The notes: a model not told the origin generated them from the letters alone. 64,000 nucleotides of DNA from Xanthocytophaga agilis (GCF_030068605.1 NZ_JASJOU010000012.1:1-64000), one strand, 5' to 3'. Positions 8,181-18,150 are shown, numbered from the stretch's first letter. A program made the numbers and translations.

Positions 8181-9551
8181 TTGTGCATAACCTGGATTCT
8201 GTGTCAGGTTTTTATTGGTATCTCTTTCTCGTTGAGGAATTGGTAAAACTAACTCATCAGCGTTGAAAGGCAAATCTCCTACAGGTTGTTCTGTACGTTT
8301 CAAATCATACAAGAGGTGCCCTTCAAAGGCCAGCTCTAATTTTCTTTCTTTTAAAATCTGTGTGAGATTAACAGTCGCTAAAGGATTGAGTCCAGCTCTT
8401 TCACGAATAACATTGATATCATCTACAGGGTCAGCACCTACACTTTCACCAAGTCTGAAGTTAGCTTCAGCGCGAGTCAGATACATTTCGGCAAAACGAA
8501 TAATCGGGACGTTTCCATACTGATCTGTGTACTTTTCAGTGAATACCCTATTACTGGATGTATAAAAGAATGTTCCTCTTACATCATTTTCTTCATATAA
8601 CTGCAAATGCTTTTGTTGTACACGAATATCCCCACGGCCTCCATAACCAGAAGAAACAAAAAATGTATTTAGTCCATTGACTCCGTCCTGGTTTGTCACT
8701 TTGATTGAAAATATATTTTCAGCAGTAGGTGTTCCTCCAAAAATTTCATAATTATTGAATGCTTCTGTAAAATCACTTAATAAAGTATATGCTTCTGATT
8801 CAATAACAGCGTTTGCTGCATCTCTTGCTGCTGCATAATTTCCCTGCATTAAATAAACTCTGGATAACATTGCAGTAACAACTTGTTTATTGGCAAGAGT
8901 ACTGCCTCCTGAAGCATCTTCTAATAGACTTTCTGCTTTGGTTAAATCACTAATGACCTGGGCATATACCTCTGCTACAGTTGCCCTTGCTGGATAATCT
9001 GTTTCATCAAGCGGAACATGAGTAGCAGTTAATATAATAGGTACTCCTGGGTTTTGTGCTGGATTACCATCATTCCAGGATTTTGCAAATAACCTAACCA
9101 ATTCAAAGTGCATGGCGGCTCTAATAAATAACGCTTCTCCTTCAACTCTTGCTCTTTCATCTTCAACAACAATAGGCAAGGCCTCTAGAACATTATTTAC
9201 CCGATTAATAACATCATAGCATCCTAGCCAAGTATCTCGAACCTGAGTATTGGTGGTTGCAATGGTTTTACGCCATAATTCATCCAAACTTGAGAATGTA
9301 CCCGCGAAAACGACTTCCCTGTTATCACCTACTAAATCTGCAATATAGGAAATAGCCCCTGCATATGTATCATCAGATTGTAGGCCATCATACGCTCCTG
9401 TGAGTGCAGCAATAACTGCAGTAGAAGTTGTTAATGCATTTGTTTCGTCTATTTCTTGTATAGGAGTTACATCCAGCTTATTGTTACAAGAACTCAAAAC
9501 AAATAGTAAAGCAGATGTAGTTATTGTAAAGAATGATCTGTAAAATCTCAT
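8178..9551 (-). CDS. SusD/RagB-family nutrient-binding lipoprotein
   Basis: About 457 aa. The start is set at the ATG of MRFYRSFFT because this gives a lipoprotein signal with lipobox LSSC; an upstream ATG would overlap susC. Family features are YDGLQSDDTYAG, DTWLGCYDVINRVNNVLE, the EALFIRAAMHFELVRLF helix, AMLSRVYLMQGNY, and the C-terminal IIRFAEMYLTRAEANFR and ERKLELAFEGHLLYDLKR. SusD proteins lie on the cell surface as the lid of a SusC channel and bind glycan or peptide ligands. The substrate is not evident, as no glycosidase or peptidase lies in the same operon. Confidence 0.95.
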   Translation of the reverse strand: MRFYRSFFTITTSALLFVLSSCNNKLDVTPIQEIDETNALTTSTAVIAALTGAYDGLQSDDTYAGAISYIADLVGDNREVVFAGTFSSLDELWRKTIATTNTQVRDTWLGCYDVINRVNNVLEALPIVVEDERARVEGEALFIRAAMHFELVRLFAKSWNDGNPAQNPGVPIILTATHVPLDETDYPARATVAEVYAQVISDLTKAESLLEDASGGSTLANKQVVTAMLSRVYLMQGNYAAARDAANAVIESEAYTLLSDFTEAFNNYEIFGGTPTAENIFSIKVTNQDGVNGLNTFFVSSGYGGRGDIRVQQKHLQLYEENDVRGTFFYTSSNRVFTEKYTDQYGNVPIIRFAEMYLTRAEANFRLGESVGADPVDDINVIRERAGLNPLATVNLTQILKERKLELAFEGHLLYDLKRTEQPVGDLPFNADELVLPIPQRERDTNKNLTQNPGYAQ

Positions 9552-9564
9552 ATAGTGGTTTTTA

Positions 9565-12500
9565 TTAAAAATTAACATTTATGCCTACTAAAAACGTCTT
9601 TGCTTGAGGTGCAGAATAAAAGTCATAGCCTTGAGCAATATTCGAAACAATATCATCGGCATTTACCTCTGGGTCCCAGCCTTTGTAATTTGTAATAGTA
9701 AGTAGGTTCTGAGCAGAAAAATATATATGAGCCTTACTGATTTTAGCCTTATTGATAATGGATTGTGGAATCGTATATCCAAGTGTCAGTGTGCGGAGGC
9801 GCAGAAAGGATCCATCATAGATAAAACGTGTAGATGGCTGTGCTCCATTGTTGTAAAACAGACGAGCCTCTGGGATATTTGTATTAGTATTTTGTGGAGT
9901 CCACGCGTTTAACTGATCCGCAGTTTGATTATCCTCATAACGACCATTTGCAGATGAATAGCGACCTACACCATAAAAGTTTATTTTATTTCCATATTGA
10001 CCGTTAAAGAATACACTTAAATCAAATCCTTTATAGTTAAAGGTATTGGTGATGCCACCTACTAGAGATGGCCATGGGTTTCCAGATACCACTCTTTGGG
10101 TTTCTGTATAATCATTTGTTGTAGTACGATCTCTTGACCCATCTGCATTTGGTGTGTTTTTATACCAGAGAGCATCTCCATTGGCTGGATCTACACCAGC
10201 ATATTCCGCTGTATAAAATACTCCAATAGGCTGGCCTTCCACAACTCTACTCATATTTTCAAGGCCAGCTTCAATAATTTGTCCTTGAATATTGATTACC
10301 TTATTGCGATTACTAGATAGATTGAGCGAGGTTGTCCATTTAAACTCATTCACCAAGTTTTGTGTATTTAGGACAAATTCCCATCCTTGATTCTGCAATT
10401 TTCCCACATTTTGAACAATCGTAGGAAATCCTGTTGACCCTGGAACATTTACATTTAATAATAGATCTTTAGTCTCTTTAAAATAATAATCTATTTCACC
10501 ACTAATACGGTTATTAAAGAAGCCAAAGTCGATTCCAACATCTGTCTGAGTAGTTGTTTCCCATTTCAGGTTTGGATTTGATAGCTGATAGGGGCGTTGT
10601 CCAGGAGTGTCACCATAGTTGCCATCTCCTGCAAATAGCCCTAATTGAGGAAAATTACCAATTTCTGCATTTCCTGTTAATCCATAACTGGTACGTAACT
10701 TAAGAAAACTCATAAAAGAATTATCTTTTAACCAATCTTCTTCTGAGAGTACCCATCCGGCAGAAGCTGCGGGGAAGAAACCATATTTACTGTTTTTACC
10801 AAACCGGGATGAGCCATCAATACGAGCACTGACAGAAAGCAGATATTTCTCATTGAGTTTGTAGTTAGCTCTCAGGAAATAGGATAAGAATCGAAAATTA
10901 CTTTCTCTGGAGAAGCCACCAGATTTTAATGCTGCACTTTGAATCAAACGATACGCTTCTCCTGGAAACTGGCGACCTTCAATGTAATTACGTTTTGTCT
11001 GAGATTGTTGATAAGATGTACCTAAAGTTAATCCCAGGCTGTGAATACCCAATACTTTGTTATAGCTAAAATAGTTGTTGGTAGTATAATTGAGCACTCC
11101 CGTATAATAATTCTGCCCTAAACCATTTGCACCGGAAGTATTACGGTTGGTTTTTGCATTATAATATGCTTCTTCCTGTTGGTTTAAGATATCTATTCCA
11201 AATTCAGAGCGGAAAGTCAAGCCTTCAAGAAGTGTTAACTCTCCAAACACATTACTGATATTGCGGTAACCTATCTGACGATAATAGGCATTGCCAATAT
11301 TAATTAAAGGGTTATAATAGTTTGGCAAATCTGGGTCTCCTGGAGGAGTTCCTATTGCTAAACCAGTAGTTGGATCAATGGTTGGAGAAATAGGTGTTAA
11401 TGCGGCTGCTTGTAACGGATTGTCAAACTGGCGATCTCCTGACAGCCGATCATTAAAGCTACGAGCTAAACTTAAATTAAATCCGAATTTAAAAATCTTG
11501 GAAACTTGCTGATCTAAGTTTATTCGTCCTGATATTCTGTTGAATGCATTTCCAATCAGAATACCCTTCTGATCAAGATATTGGCCTGAGATAAAAAATC
11601 GTGTCTTATCTGAACCCCCACTTACATTTAGATCAATTTGATTGGAAGGAGCATCATTAAGAAATATCTCATCTTGCCAATTTGTATTTACAGCTTTATC
11701 TGTACCAAATGTTTCTGCACTATAATAGTCAAAGAACCCATTCATATAGGTTGTATAAGAATCTTCAGATGCAGGGTCTATTTCTTCAATTCGATCAGAG
11801 TTGGCCGCTGCCTGGCGGTAGAAGTTAACATATTCTGTTGCATTAAGCATGCGAACTCTACGTGTAGGTTTACTGATACCTGTTTGATAGTTTACAGCTA
11901 CATTTGTTTTTGCACTTTTTCCTCGTTTTGTGGTAATAACGACAACGCCATTCGCAGCCCGTGAACCATATATAGCTGCAGCAGAAGCATCTTTAAGGAT
12001 TTCAAATGACTCAACGTCATTAAAATTTATGTCTGCCAGAGGATTGGTTGCCCCTCCTGATGAAGATTGATCACCAGTCGTAAGGACAATACCATCAACA
12101 ACGTACAAAGGTTGTGTGCCTGCTGATATGGAAGATGCCCCCCGTATACGTACCTGAACAGCCTGTCCAAGTTTACCTGTACCTTGATTAACAAGTACAC
12201 CGGCTGCGCGTCCTTGCAAGGCAGCATCTAAACTAGGTGTAGGAGTATTTTCTATTTCTTTAGAAGTAACTCTGGCTATATTACCTGTTACATCTCTTTT
12301 AATCTGTGAGCCATAACCTGTAACTACTATTTCAGATAATTCATTTACATCGGTAATAAGTGGCACATCAATAATAGATTGGTTTCCTACTGGAACTTCT
12401 TTTGAGAGATAACCTATGAAACTGAATACCAAAGTCGCATTTTCAGGGACAGAAAGTGTGTACTTTCCAGATGCATCTGTTGAGCTACCACGAGCAGTTC

Positions 12501-12639
12501 CTTTAATAATAACTGAAACTCCTGGTAAAGGTTGTTGGTCTGAGCTGGATGTGACTTGTCCTGTTATGGTTCTTTCTTGTGCTATCAGCCATCCAGAGAT
12601 GCAGAAAAAGCACATACTAAATAGGAAAAGTTTTCTCAT
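9565..12639 (-). CDS. SusC/RagA-family TonB-dependent outer-membrane transporter
   Basis: 1024 aa. Signal peptide (about 1-20), then a carboxypeptidase-D-like regulatory domain (ITGQVTSSSDQQPLPGVSV through IGYLSKEV), TonB-box-like sequence and a plug domain (EIVVTGYGSQIKRDVTG, LDAALQGRAAGVLV, VRIRGASSISAG, PLYVVDGI, EILKDASAAAIYGSRAANGVVVITTKRG), followed by a 22-strand-type barrel with many aromatic turns. Length and architecture match SusC transporters, which import large ligands using TonB energy. It is the first gene of a two-gene operon, 13 bp upstream of the susD-like gene. Confidence 0.96.
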   Translation of the reverse strand: MRKLFLFSMCFFCISGWLIAQERTITGQVTSSSDQQPLPGVSVIIKGTARGSSTDASGKYTLSVPENATLVFSFIGYLSKEVPVGNQSIIDVPLITDVNELSEIVVTGYGSQIKRDVTGNIARVTSKEIENTPTPSLDAALQGRAAGVLVNQGTGKLGQAVQVRIRGASSISAGTQPLYVVDGIVLTTGDQSSSGGATNPLADINFNDVESFEILKDASAAAIYGSRAANGVVVITTKRGKSAKTNVAVNYQTGISKPTRRVRMLNATEYVNFYRQAAANSDRIEEIDPASEDSYTTYMNGFFDYYSAETFGTDKAVNTNWQDEIFLNDAPSNQIDLNVSGGSDKTRFFISGQYLDQKGILIGNAFNRISGRINLDQQVSKIFKFGFNLSLARSFNDRLSGDRQFDNPLQAAALTPISPTIDPTTGLAIGTPPGDPDLPNYYNPLINIGNAYYRQIGYRNISNVFGELTLLEGLTFRSEFGIDILNQQEEAYYNAKTNRNTSGANGLGQNYYTGVLNYTTNNYFSYNKVLGIHSLGLTLGTSYQQSQTKRNYIEGRQFPGEAYRLIQSAALKSGGFSRESNFRFLSYFLRANYKLNEKYLLSVSARIDGSSRFGKNSKYGFFPAASAGWVLSEEDWLKDNSFMSFLKLRTSYGLTGNAEIGNFPQLGLFAGDGNYGDTPGQRPYQLSNPNLKWETTTQTDVGIDFGFFNNRISGEIDYYFKETKDLLLNVNVPGSTGFPTIVQNVGKLQNQGWEFVLNTQNLVNEFKWTTSLNLSSNRNKVINIQGQIIEAGLENMSRVVEGQPIGVFYTAEYAGVDPANGDALWYKNTPNADGSRDRTTTNDYTETQRVVSGNPWPSLVGGITNTFNYKGFDLSVFFNGQYGNKINFYGVGRYSSANGRYEDNQTADQLNAWTPQNTNTNIPEARLFYNNGAQPSTRFIYDGSFLRLRTLTLGYTIPQSIINKAKISKAHIYFSAQNLLTITNYKGWDPEVNADDIVSNIAQGYDFYSAPQAKTFLVGINVNF

Positions 12640-13368
12640 AAGCGTTTAATTAATGGTTAAATAAATGGTGTTTTATACTAACTGTCATTGTAAAAATCTT
12701 ATATCTTGGTATTATACAGAAAAAAGATTTTTATTTGGGTAATTAGAAAAGGTAATATACAAAATAAACTATTTTGTATATTAATAAATATCTTATTTTG
12801 AAAAAATGTCTAATGACAGATAATATTTTGGATATATGGCAAGATAAATTATTATCTTATTAGTAGAAATTGGTATAATACATAGCTTAAACCGCCTTTT
12901 TATTCTCCGATGTTTTTCTGGTTTTCTGACCACGTTACTAGTTTTAGTCAAAATTGTAAATTATTAAAAATAAGATCTTCTCAAAAGTGTGAGAGAAAAG
13001 TACTATATCACAATACCACACACTTTATTTACTAAAATAGAATCGTTGGCAAGTCAAAATCTTAACTGTTTGCCTATGTATGCATCTTTTTAGCCTTTAA
13101 CCTGCCTTTACCTGCAAATTCTTACACTCTCTTACATATCTTTTCTTCTGTCTGTATATGAGTGATTTAACTAAATACAGGTGATAAATGTCATTCATCT
13201 AAAGTTCCTGATAGAAAAATAGCTAAGGGATAGTTTTTAGTGGGGGAAACTTTAATAATATATTACGTGCATTAGTAATCAGTTACTTAGCACTACTCAA
13301 TAAAGTGGGTTTCTATTACTTTTGGCTTACGATTATAGAAAAGAACATCCAATCTTCTCATTGAAAAT
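12640..13368. other. intergenic region upstream of susC, no gene seen
   Basis: About 730 bp, strongly AT-rich, between the divergently oriented susC-like and response-regulator genes. Apart from the inverted repeat at 12754-12782, I see no open frame with coding character and no RNA gene. Its size suggests promoters for both sides and regulatory sites. Confidence 0.6.
12754..12782. promoter_or_regulatory. perfect 13-bp inverted repeat upstream of susC
   Basis: Arms 12754-12766 and 12770-12782 are exact reverse complements (aatatacaaaata / tattttgtatatt) with a 3-nt centre. It begins 115 bp upstream of the susC start. Symmetry and position suit a dimeric regulator site, but AT-rich sequence gives such repeats by chance more often; no T run follows a GC stem, so it is not a terminator. 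Confidence 0.4.
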
Positions 13369-13782
13369 ATGATTGACTTAGTATTATTGGTGGATGATAA
13401 CGATACTGATAATTTTATCAGCAAACGTATTATTGAAATCACCAAATTTGCCAAAAGAGTGGAGGTGAAGAACTCAGGAAAGAGTGCTCTGGAATTTCTG
13501 GAACGTGAACAAAACAATCCGGAGAACTTACCAGAAATTGTCTTTCTGGATATTAATATGCCTATTGTTGATGGATTTGTTTTTCTTTTTGAATTTGAAA
13601 TGTTTCCAGAAGCGTTGAAAAACAAGTGTAAGATTGTAATTCTTTCAAGCTCTGATAATCGTCGTGATATTGAAAAGATTGTAGATAATGAATATGTGAT
13701 TAAATTTGTCACCAAACCGTTGACAGAAAGTATTTTAAGCGAAGTAAAAGCTCTTCCACAGGTAAATCCGATTTTCAGATAA
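13369..13782 (+). CDS. single-domain response regulator (CheY-like)
   Basis: 137 aa, receiver domain only. It shows LLVDDNDTDNF (acidic pair), phosphoacceptor Asp in VFLDINMPIVDG, SSS in ILSSSDN and the conserved K in FVTKPLT. There is no output domain. The style (VDDNDTDNFIS, LPEIVFLDINMP) is that of Bacteroidota receivers that relay phosphate between hybrid kinases or act on protein partners. No kinase is adjacent, so the partner is unknown. Confidence 0.92.
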   Translation: MIDLVLLVDDNDTDNFISKRIIEITKFAKRVEVKNSGKSALEFLEREQNNPENLPEIVFLDINMPIVDGFVFLFEFEMFPEALKNKCKIVILSSSDNRRDIEKIVDNEYVIKFVTKPLTESILSEVKALPQVNPIFR

Positions 13783-13862
13783 GAGCTTAATAAGAATATA
13801 GTCTTAAATACCTGCCGTGTTTTATGGACAGGTATTTTTGTATTTTTAGATGTATCAATACA

Positions 13863-14477
13863 ATGAACCGAAAATATCTGTATAGTATAACAGGTGCTGT
13901 CCTGTTGGGAGTAGGTGGATGGTTTGGATATCAGAAATATCGGGAAGCGCAGCCTTTGTTTGCACTTTTACAGATAAAAGATGCCTATGAGACACATGAC
14001 CTTTCGTTATTTAAAAAACATGTAGCTATTGAATCTGTAGTTAATAATGCTATTGACCAGATTATGGCACAGACTATTTCAAAAACTACATCAAATCAAT
14101 CTGCTGATAATGAGATAAAGATTGCTACTGACATTATTGCTTTTGTAAAACCACGTTTGGTGGAAACAATAGGAGAACAAGTTTACAAGGCAGTAGAAAC
14201 GGGTAGTCTAAATCTGGAAAATTCCGGAGATCTGGCAATTACATCACTAAAGGATGCTTCCGGCCCTTTTATGAATGGAAGCTATCAGTTTGATGAGATT
14301 GAAAATATTGAAGTTCATGATACGGATGCATTAATTACTTTACGATTTATGCCTTCAGATCGGCATAAAAAACCCTTTTTATTAAAATGTAAAATGAGTA
14401 AGGAAGAGGATGACTGGAAATTAGTAGAAATACTCAATACAAGTGAACTTATGGAATTACATAACATAAAACAGTGA
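13863..14477 (+). CDS. DUF2939-like membrane-anchored protein
   Basis: About 204 aa from the ATG at 13863, chosen because it begins MNRKYLYSITG just before a membrane helix (YSITGAVLLGVGGWFGY). The rest resembles DUF2939: YREAQPLFALLQIKDAYETHDLSLFKKHV, a middle segment on VKPRLVETIGEQV and a final DALITLRF and WKLVEI beta region. The family's function is unknown; the pattern suggests a helix-anchored periplasmic domain. A terminator follows. Confidence 0.65.
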   Translation: MNRKYLYSITGAVLLGVGGWFGYQKYREAQPLFALLQIKDAYETHDLSLFKKHVAIESVVNNAIDQIMAQTISKTTSNQSADNEIKIATDIIAFVKPRLVETIGEQVYKAVETGSLNLENSGDLAITSLKDASGPFMNGSYQFDEIENIEVHDTDALITLRFMPSDRHKKPFLLKCKMSKEEDDWKLVEILNTSELMELHNIKQ

Positions 14478-14488
14478 ATTTCCTCTTT

Positions 14489-14527
14489 AAAAAAAGAAGC
14501 CATCCCATTTGGATGGCTTCTTTTTTT
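14489..14527. terminator. bidirectional rho-independent terminator
   Basis: 17-bp perfect stem (14489-14505 with 14511-14527), 5-nt loop, A tract on one side and T tract on the other, between convergent genes. Confidence 0.9.
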
Positions 14528-15801
14528 CAGGTTTTCTGCTTTTTCTTTTTAGCAGCAGGAAATAAAATATTGTTTAATATGAGACGATAACCTGCCGAGT
14601 TTGGATGTAAGCTAAGATCGGTAGGTTCTTCACCAACTTGGTGCTGGTAATCCTCAGGATCATGCCCACCATAGAATGTCCAGGTCCCTTTGCCAAAAAT
14701 TCCATGAACATATTTGGCCTCACCAATAGACTTGCTTTCACCCATAATCACAACTTCTGGTTTAATAAGGCTTTTCTTAAAACCTGTAGTTTGACCTAGG
14801 AAACCTTTGACTACATTCAAATGATTTTGTGTTAGCATTGTAGGTACTGGATCCCATTTAGCTGAAAACTGAAACAATGTAAAATAATCATTGCTTTCAT
14901 TAACAGGACGCTCATAAATCTGATTATCAATGTTTGAGTACTCATAATCAAATGGATCCTTATTCAGTATAAAATTACGGAAGGCAAAAGTTTTACTATA
15001 ATCGAGCTTTTGCTGTGCATTAGGGTCTGCAGGATCACCATCATAAATGCTTTCACAAATATCCACACCATCTGCTGCCAGAGCGATGTCATATGTGTCT
15101 GCTGCTGAACACATAGCAAACAGAAAGCCTCCTCCTGCACAAAAATCACGTATTTTCTTTACTACAGCTAGTTTGAGTTGTGAAACCTTGGCAAATCCAT
15201 ACTTCTTAGCACAGGTCTCAAATTCTCGTTGCTGAGCTTTATACCAGGCGTGATGCCCATGAGTACGATAAAATTTACCATACTGGCCTGTAAAGTCTTC
15301 ATGATGCAAATGGAGCCAATCATATTTGGGTAAAAGCCCGTCCATAACTTCATCATCAAAAATGATGTCATAAGGAATCTCCGCGTAGCTTAATACAAGA
15401 GTAACTGCATCATCCCAGGGTTGCTTAGATTTTGGAGAATATACTGCTACTTTAGGTGCTTTTTCCAGCTTCATCACATCCATATTCACATCTGGAGCAC
15501 TGATTTCAGCAGTGATCTGACCTGCCTGTGCATCAGATATTACCTGGTAGCTGACTCCTCTAATTCTAAGTTCGCTTTCAAAGACAGGCTGATACTGAAA
15601 CATAAAGCTACCTCCTCTGTAGTTGAGTAACCAGTCTACTTCTGTACTTTTGGTCAGTACCCAATAGGCTATACCATAAGCTTTTAAATGATTGGCTTGT
15701 GCCTCATCCATAGGGATCAAAATAGAGGATGCCCAACTGGTTCCAATACTGCAAATTCCCATTAGGGTCAGCAGAAAACGACGAAATGCCCTTATATGCA
15801 T
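14527..15801 (-). CDS. exported protein with a possible class I amidotransferase-like fold
   Basis: 424 aa with a signal peptide (cleavage near AWASSIL, about residue 24). Proteins of this kind in Bacteroidota are sometimes labelled asparagine synthetase B, but I see none of that enzyme's motifs: no N-terminal Cys2 nucleophile and no ATP-pyrophosphatase loop. Instead there are a PKVAVYSPK strand, YDWLHLHHEDF, a CAGGGFLFAMCSAADT turn recalling the nucleophile elbow of glutamine amidotransferase/ThuA folds, and a late GTWTFYGGHDPEDYQH. A lysine-rich tail ends the protein. The role is unknown. Confidence 0.7.
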   Translation of the reverse strand: MHIRAFRRFLLTLMGICSIGTSWASSILIPMDEAQANHLKAYGIAYWVLTKSTEVDWLLNYRGGSFMFQYQPVFESELRIRGVSYQVISDAQAGQITAEISAPDVNMDVMKLEKAPKVAVYSPKSKQPWDDAVTLVLSYAEIPYDIIFDDEVMDGLLPKYDWLHLHHEDFTGQYGKFYRTHGHHAWYKAQQREFETCAKKYGFAKVSQLKLAVVKKIRDFCAGGGFLFAMCSAADTYDIALAADGVDICESIYDGDPADPNAQQKLDYSKTFAFRNFILNKDPFDYEYSNIDNQIYERPVNESNDYFTLFQFSAKWDPVPTMLTQNHLNVVKGFLGQTTGFKKSLIKPEVVIMGESKSIGEAKYVHGIFGKGTWTFYGGHDPEDYQHQVGEEPTDLSLHPNSAGYRLILNNILFPAAKKKKQKT

Positions 15802-15937
15802 AATTGAAAAAATAAATTAACTATTCAAAACGTATTCATTCTGAGCAGATAACGTTTAAAAGTACTAGAACTATCAATCAAGATGCTACTTTTTACTAAT
15901 AGACAAAGATGTACGCTGTTAATTATATATAAGTAGC

Positions 15938-16618
15938 TTATTTCTTGACAGTACGTTTATTGCCGCTTGCCTGCCAGCCTAGTTTTTCTACATTAAAATA
16001 TAGCTCTTTTTGATGTAATTCATTTGGTTCTTCTAAGATAATTTTGTCAGTGCCACTAGAAAGATCTCGATTTTTAACAGTCAAACCAAGTGTTTCCATA
16101 TAGATCTGTTCATCACCAATGGAAATAACAACAATGGCGGTTTTGGATGTTTTACCATCTCCGCTTTTTTCAAGGACTTCTAATAATTTCTCGAACTTAT
16201 TAAGCCATTTTTGAGATTCAGCCTGCTGACCCAGATTATCGTAGGCATAATGCAAGCCAAAAATGTAATTCATATTAAATGGAGACTTTTTGATTCCCTC
16301 TTTACCTACTGCAATCGCCTTTTGGTAGTCTTTGGCTGCAATCAGTGCATTAAACTCTTTTTGGCGAAGGTCTTTCTCATAAGGATCGTAAGTGGGTTGT
16401 TGGGTGAATCCATAATATAAATGTTTGTACTGTTCATGTGTAAGTGTTGTGTCATTCTTTTCGTATCTGGACAGCAGTACCGGATAAAAATAAGATGAAG
16501 ATGATGTTGAGATATTTTTGTATATATCTGTAAAATTAACATTGGAGATTTGCTGTCCATATCCTGTGTATAAAGACAAGCAAATGAATAAGAGGCTGAA
16601 AGTGAGGTTGCGTTTCAT
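15938..16618 (-). CDS. DUF4919-family exported TPR-like protein
   Basis: About 226 aa. The chosen ATG begins MKRNLTFSLLF, giving a clean signal peptide that ends near YGQQ. The body has VNFTDIYKNI, YPVLLSRYEKNDTTLT, YKHLYYGFTQQPTYDPY and a TPR-like segment (ALIAAKDYQKAIAVGKEGIKKSPFNMNYIFGLHYAYDNLGQ), all typical of DUF4919. The C-terminal part is a beta region about a metabolite or property query (VVISIGDEQIYME). The family's function is unknown. The gene is transcribed alone, divergent from the permease. Confidence 0.8.
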   Translation of the reverse strand: MKRNLTFSLLFICLSLYTGYGQQISNVNFTDIYKNISTSSSSYFYPVLLSRYEKNDTTLTHEQYKHLYYGFTQQPTYDPYEKDLRQKEFNALIAAKDYQKAIAVGKEGIKKSPFNMNYIFGLHYAYDNLGQQAESQKWLNKFEKLLEVLEKSGDGKTSKTAIVVISIGDEQIYMETLGLTVKNRDLSSGTDKIILEEPNELHQKELYFNVEKLGWQASGNKRTVKK

Positions 16619-16859
16619 ACAAATATAGTGTTTTTTCATTTCATACGTACATACACTCAAAAAGATACTGTAGCCGATAAACCATACTATTATCCGTTTG
16701 CCATAATTATTAGTAAGCTAGCAGGTTTTTTAGTAACTAGGAAGTTAATATATAAGAGATGTAATAAAATTTAATACTCAACGAGTTGTTGACAATGCTA
16801 TTGGGTAAGATACTATTATTTATATCAACTGGTATATACTAAACGTAAAACCTAAGAAA

Positions 16860-18095
16860 ATGAATCTGACTGAGAATATTAAAGAGGGACTGCGTTCTAT
16901 TCAGGGAAATTTACTGAGGACGATTCTGACAGCTTTAATCATCACTATCGGCATTACCGCCCTGGTTGGGATCTTAACTGCTATTGAAGGAATAAGAGCA
17001 CAGGTAGATAGTAGTTTTTCGTCGCTTGGGGCAAATTCTTTTACACTGGAAGGGACAAGATGGTGGAGAAGACAAAATGCAGGCAGAAATGAAAAAATAT
17101 ATCCGCCATTGGAGTATCGGGAAGCCAAGAAGTTTATGGAAGAATATACTTTTTCCCCAACTGTCACGGTGAATACAATGGTGTCAGGGAATGTAGAAGC
17201 CAAATACCTTTCCAAAAAAACTAATCCCAATTCCCGTTTGATGGGAGGTAATAACCAATATATAGCTATTAAAGGATATAAGTTGTCTTCTGGCCGTGAA
17301 TTTTCGAATCCAGAGATGAAATACGCAGGTTTGGTTGCAATAATAGGCAGTGAAGTACAATCTACTTTATTTGATAAAGTAGATCCTCTTGGAAAAGAAG
17401 TTGTTGTAAAGGGACTACGTTTTAAAGTGATTGGAGTTTTGGAAAAGGCTGGCGGTATGTTTGGAGGGGGAGGAGCAGACCGTACCATACTGGTACCTCT
17501 GGAGACTGCGCGTAAAGTACCTACTAGTTTTGATCTTACCTATGATATCACTGTTTCAGTGCCTAAAGTAGAAGATCTGGATGAGGCAATAGGAGAGGCA
17601 ACAGGACTAATGCGGGCTATCCGACATGACCGTCCCGGACAACCTGAATCATTTGAGATCGAAAGTAGCGGATCATTGAGAGAAGAACTGGATGGTATAA
17701 CAGGTGCATTAAAAATAGGAGGGGGAGTGATAGGATTTGTTACATTGCTTGGTGCTGCTATTTGCCTAATGAATATTATGATGGTTTCTGTGACGGAACG
17801 TACACGTGAGATCGGAATACGTAAAGCATTAGGAGCAACTCCTTTACGTATTAGACAACAGTTTTTAATTGAAGCTATTGTGATTTGTCAGCTGGGAGGG
17901 ATCGCAGGTGTGCTTCTGGGTATTTTGGTTGGTAATGGAATGTCTAGTTTGTTAGGGGCTAATAATTTTGTGGTTCCCTGGTTCTGGATGATACTAGGTC
18001 TGATCGTTTGTGTTACTGTAGGTTTGATCGCTGGATATTATCCAGCATATAGAGCTTCCAAGCTTGATCCTATTGAGTCTTTACGTTACGAATAA
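16860..18095 (+). CDS. MacB/FtsX-like ABC transporter permease
   Basis: 411 aa. An N-terminal helix (TILTALIITIGITALVGILTA) precedes a periplasmic MacB core domain containing IKGYKLSSGREFS, VAIIGSEV, DPLGKEVVVKGLRFKVIGVLEK. Three C-terminal helices follow in an FtsX domain (GFVTLLGAAICLMNIMMVSVTERTREIGIRKALGAT, LGGIAGVLLGI, AGYYPAYRASKLDPIESLRYE). Such permeases work with a separate ATPase and often a periplasmic adaptor to export lipoproteins, peptides or toxic compounds. Neither partner is in this window, so it must use an ATPase encoded elsewhere. Confidence 0.92.
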   Translation: MNLTENIKEGLRSIQGNLLRTILTALIITIGITALVGILTAIEGIRAQVDSSFSSLGANSFTLEGTRWWRRQNAGRNEKIYPPLEYREAKKFMEEYTFSPTVTVNTMVSGNVEAKYLSKKTNPNSRLMGGNNQYIAIKGYKLSSGREFSNPEMKYAGLVAIIGSEVQSTLFDKVDPLGKEVVVKGLRFKVIGVLEKAGGMFGGGGADRTILVPLETARKVPTSFDLTYDITVSVPKVEDLDEAIGEATGLMRAIRHDRPGQPESFEIESSGSLREELDGITGALKIGGGVIGFVTLLGAAICLMNIMMVSVTERTREIGIRKALGATPLRIRQQFLIEAIVICQLGGIAGVLLGILVGNGMSSLLGANNFVVPWFWMILGLIVCVTVGLIAGYYPAYRASKLDPIESLRYE

Positions 18096-18110
18096 AAACT
18101 ATATTTTTAT

Positions 18111-18150
18111 AAAAAGAGTGTTCTGAATACGTATTCAGAACGCTCTTTTT
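18111..18150. terminator. bidirectional rho-independent terminator
   Basis: A 20-bp hairpin (18111-18130 with 18131-18150, one wobble) with A and T flanks between convergent genes. Confidence 0.88.

Noticed and set aside
8178-12639. A full polysaccharide utilisation locus
   Set aside because: No glycosidase, sulfatase or dedicated regulator is near the SusC/SusD pair, so only an uptake pair is supported.
13293-13715. 140-codon minus-strand frame opposite the single-domain response regulator
   Set aside because: It overlaps the receiver gene antisense almost fully; the plus-strand frame has clear receiver motifs, the minus frame has none.
16860-18095. A complete MacAB-type exporter
   Set aside because: Only the permease is present; no ATPase or adaptor lies nearby.
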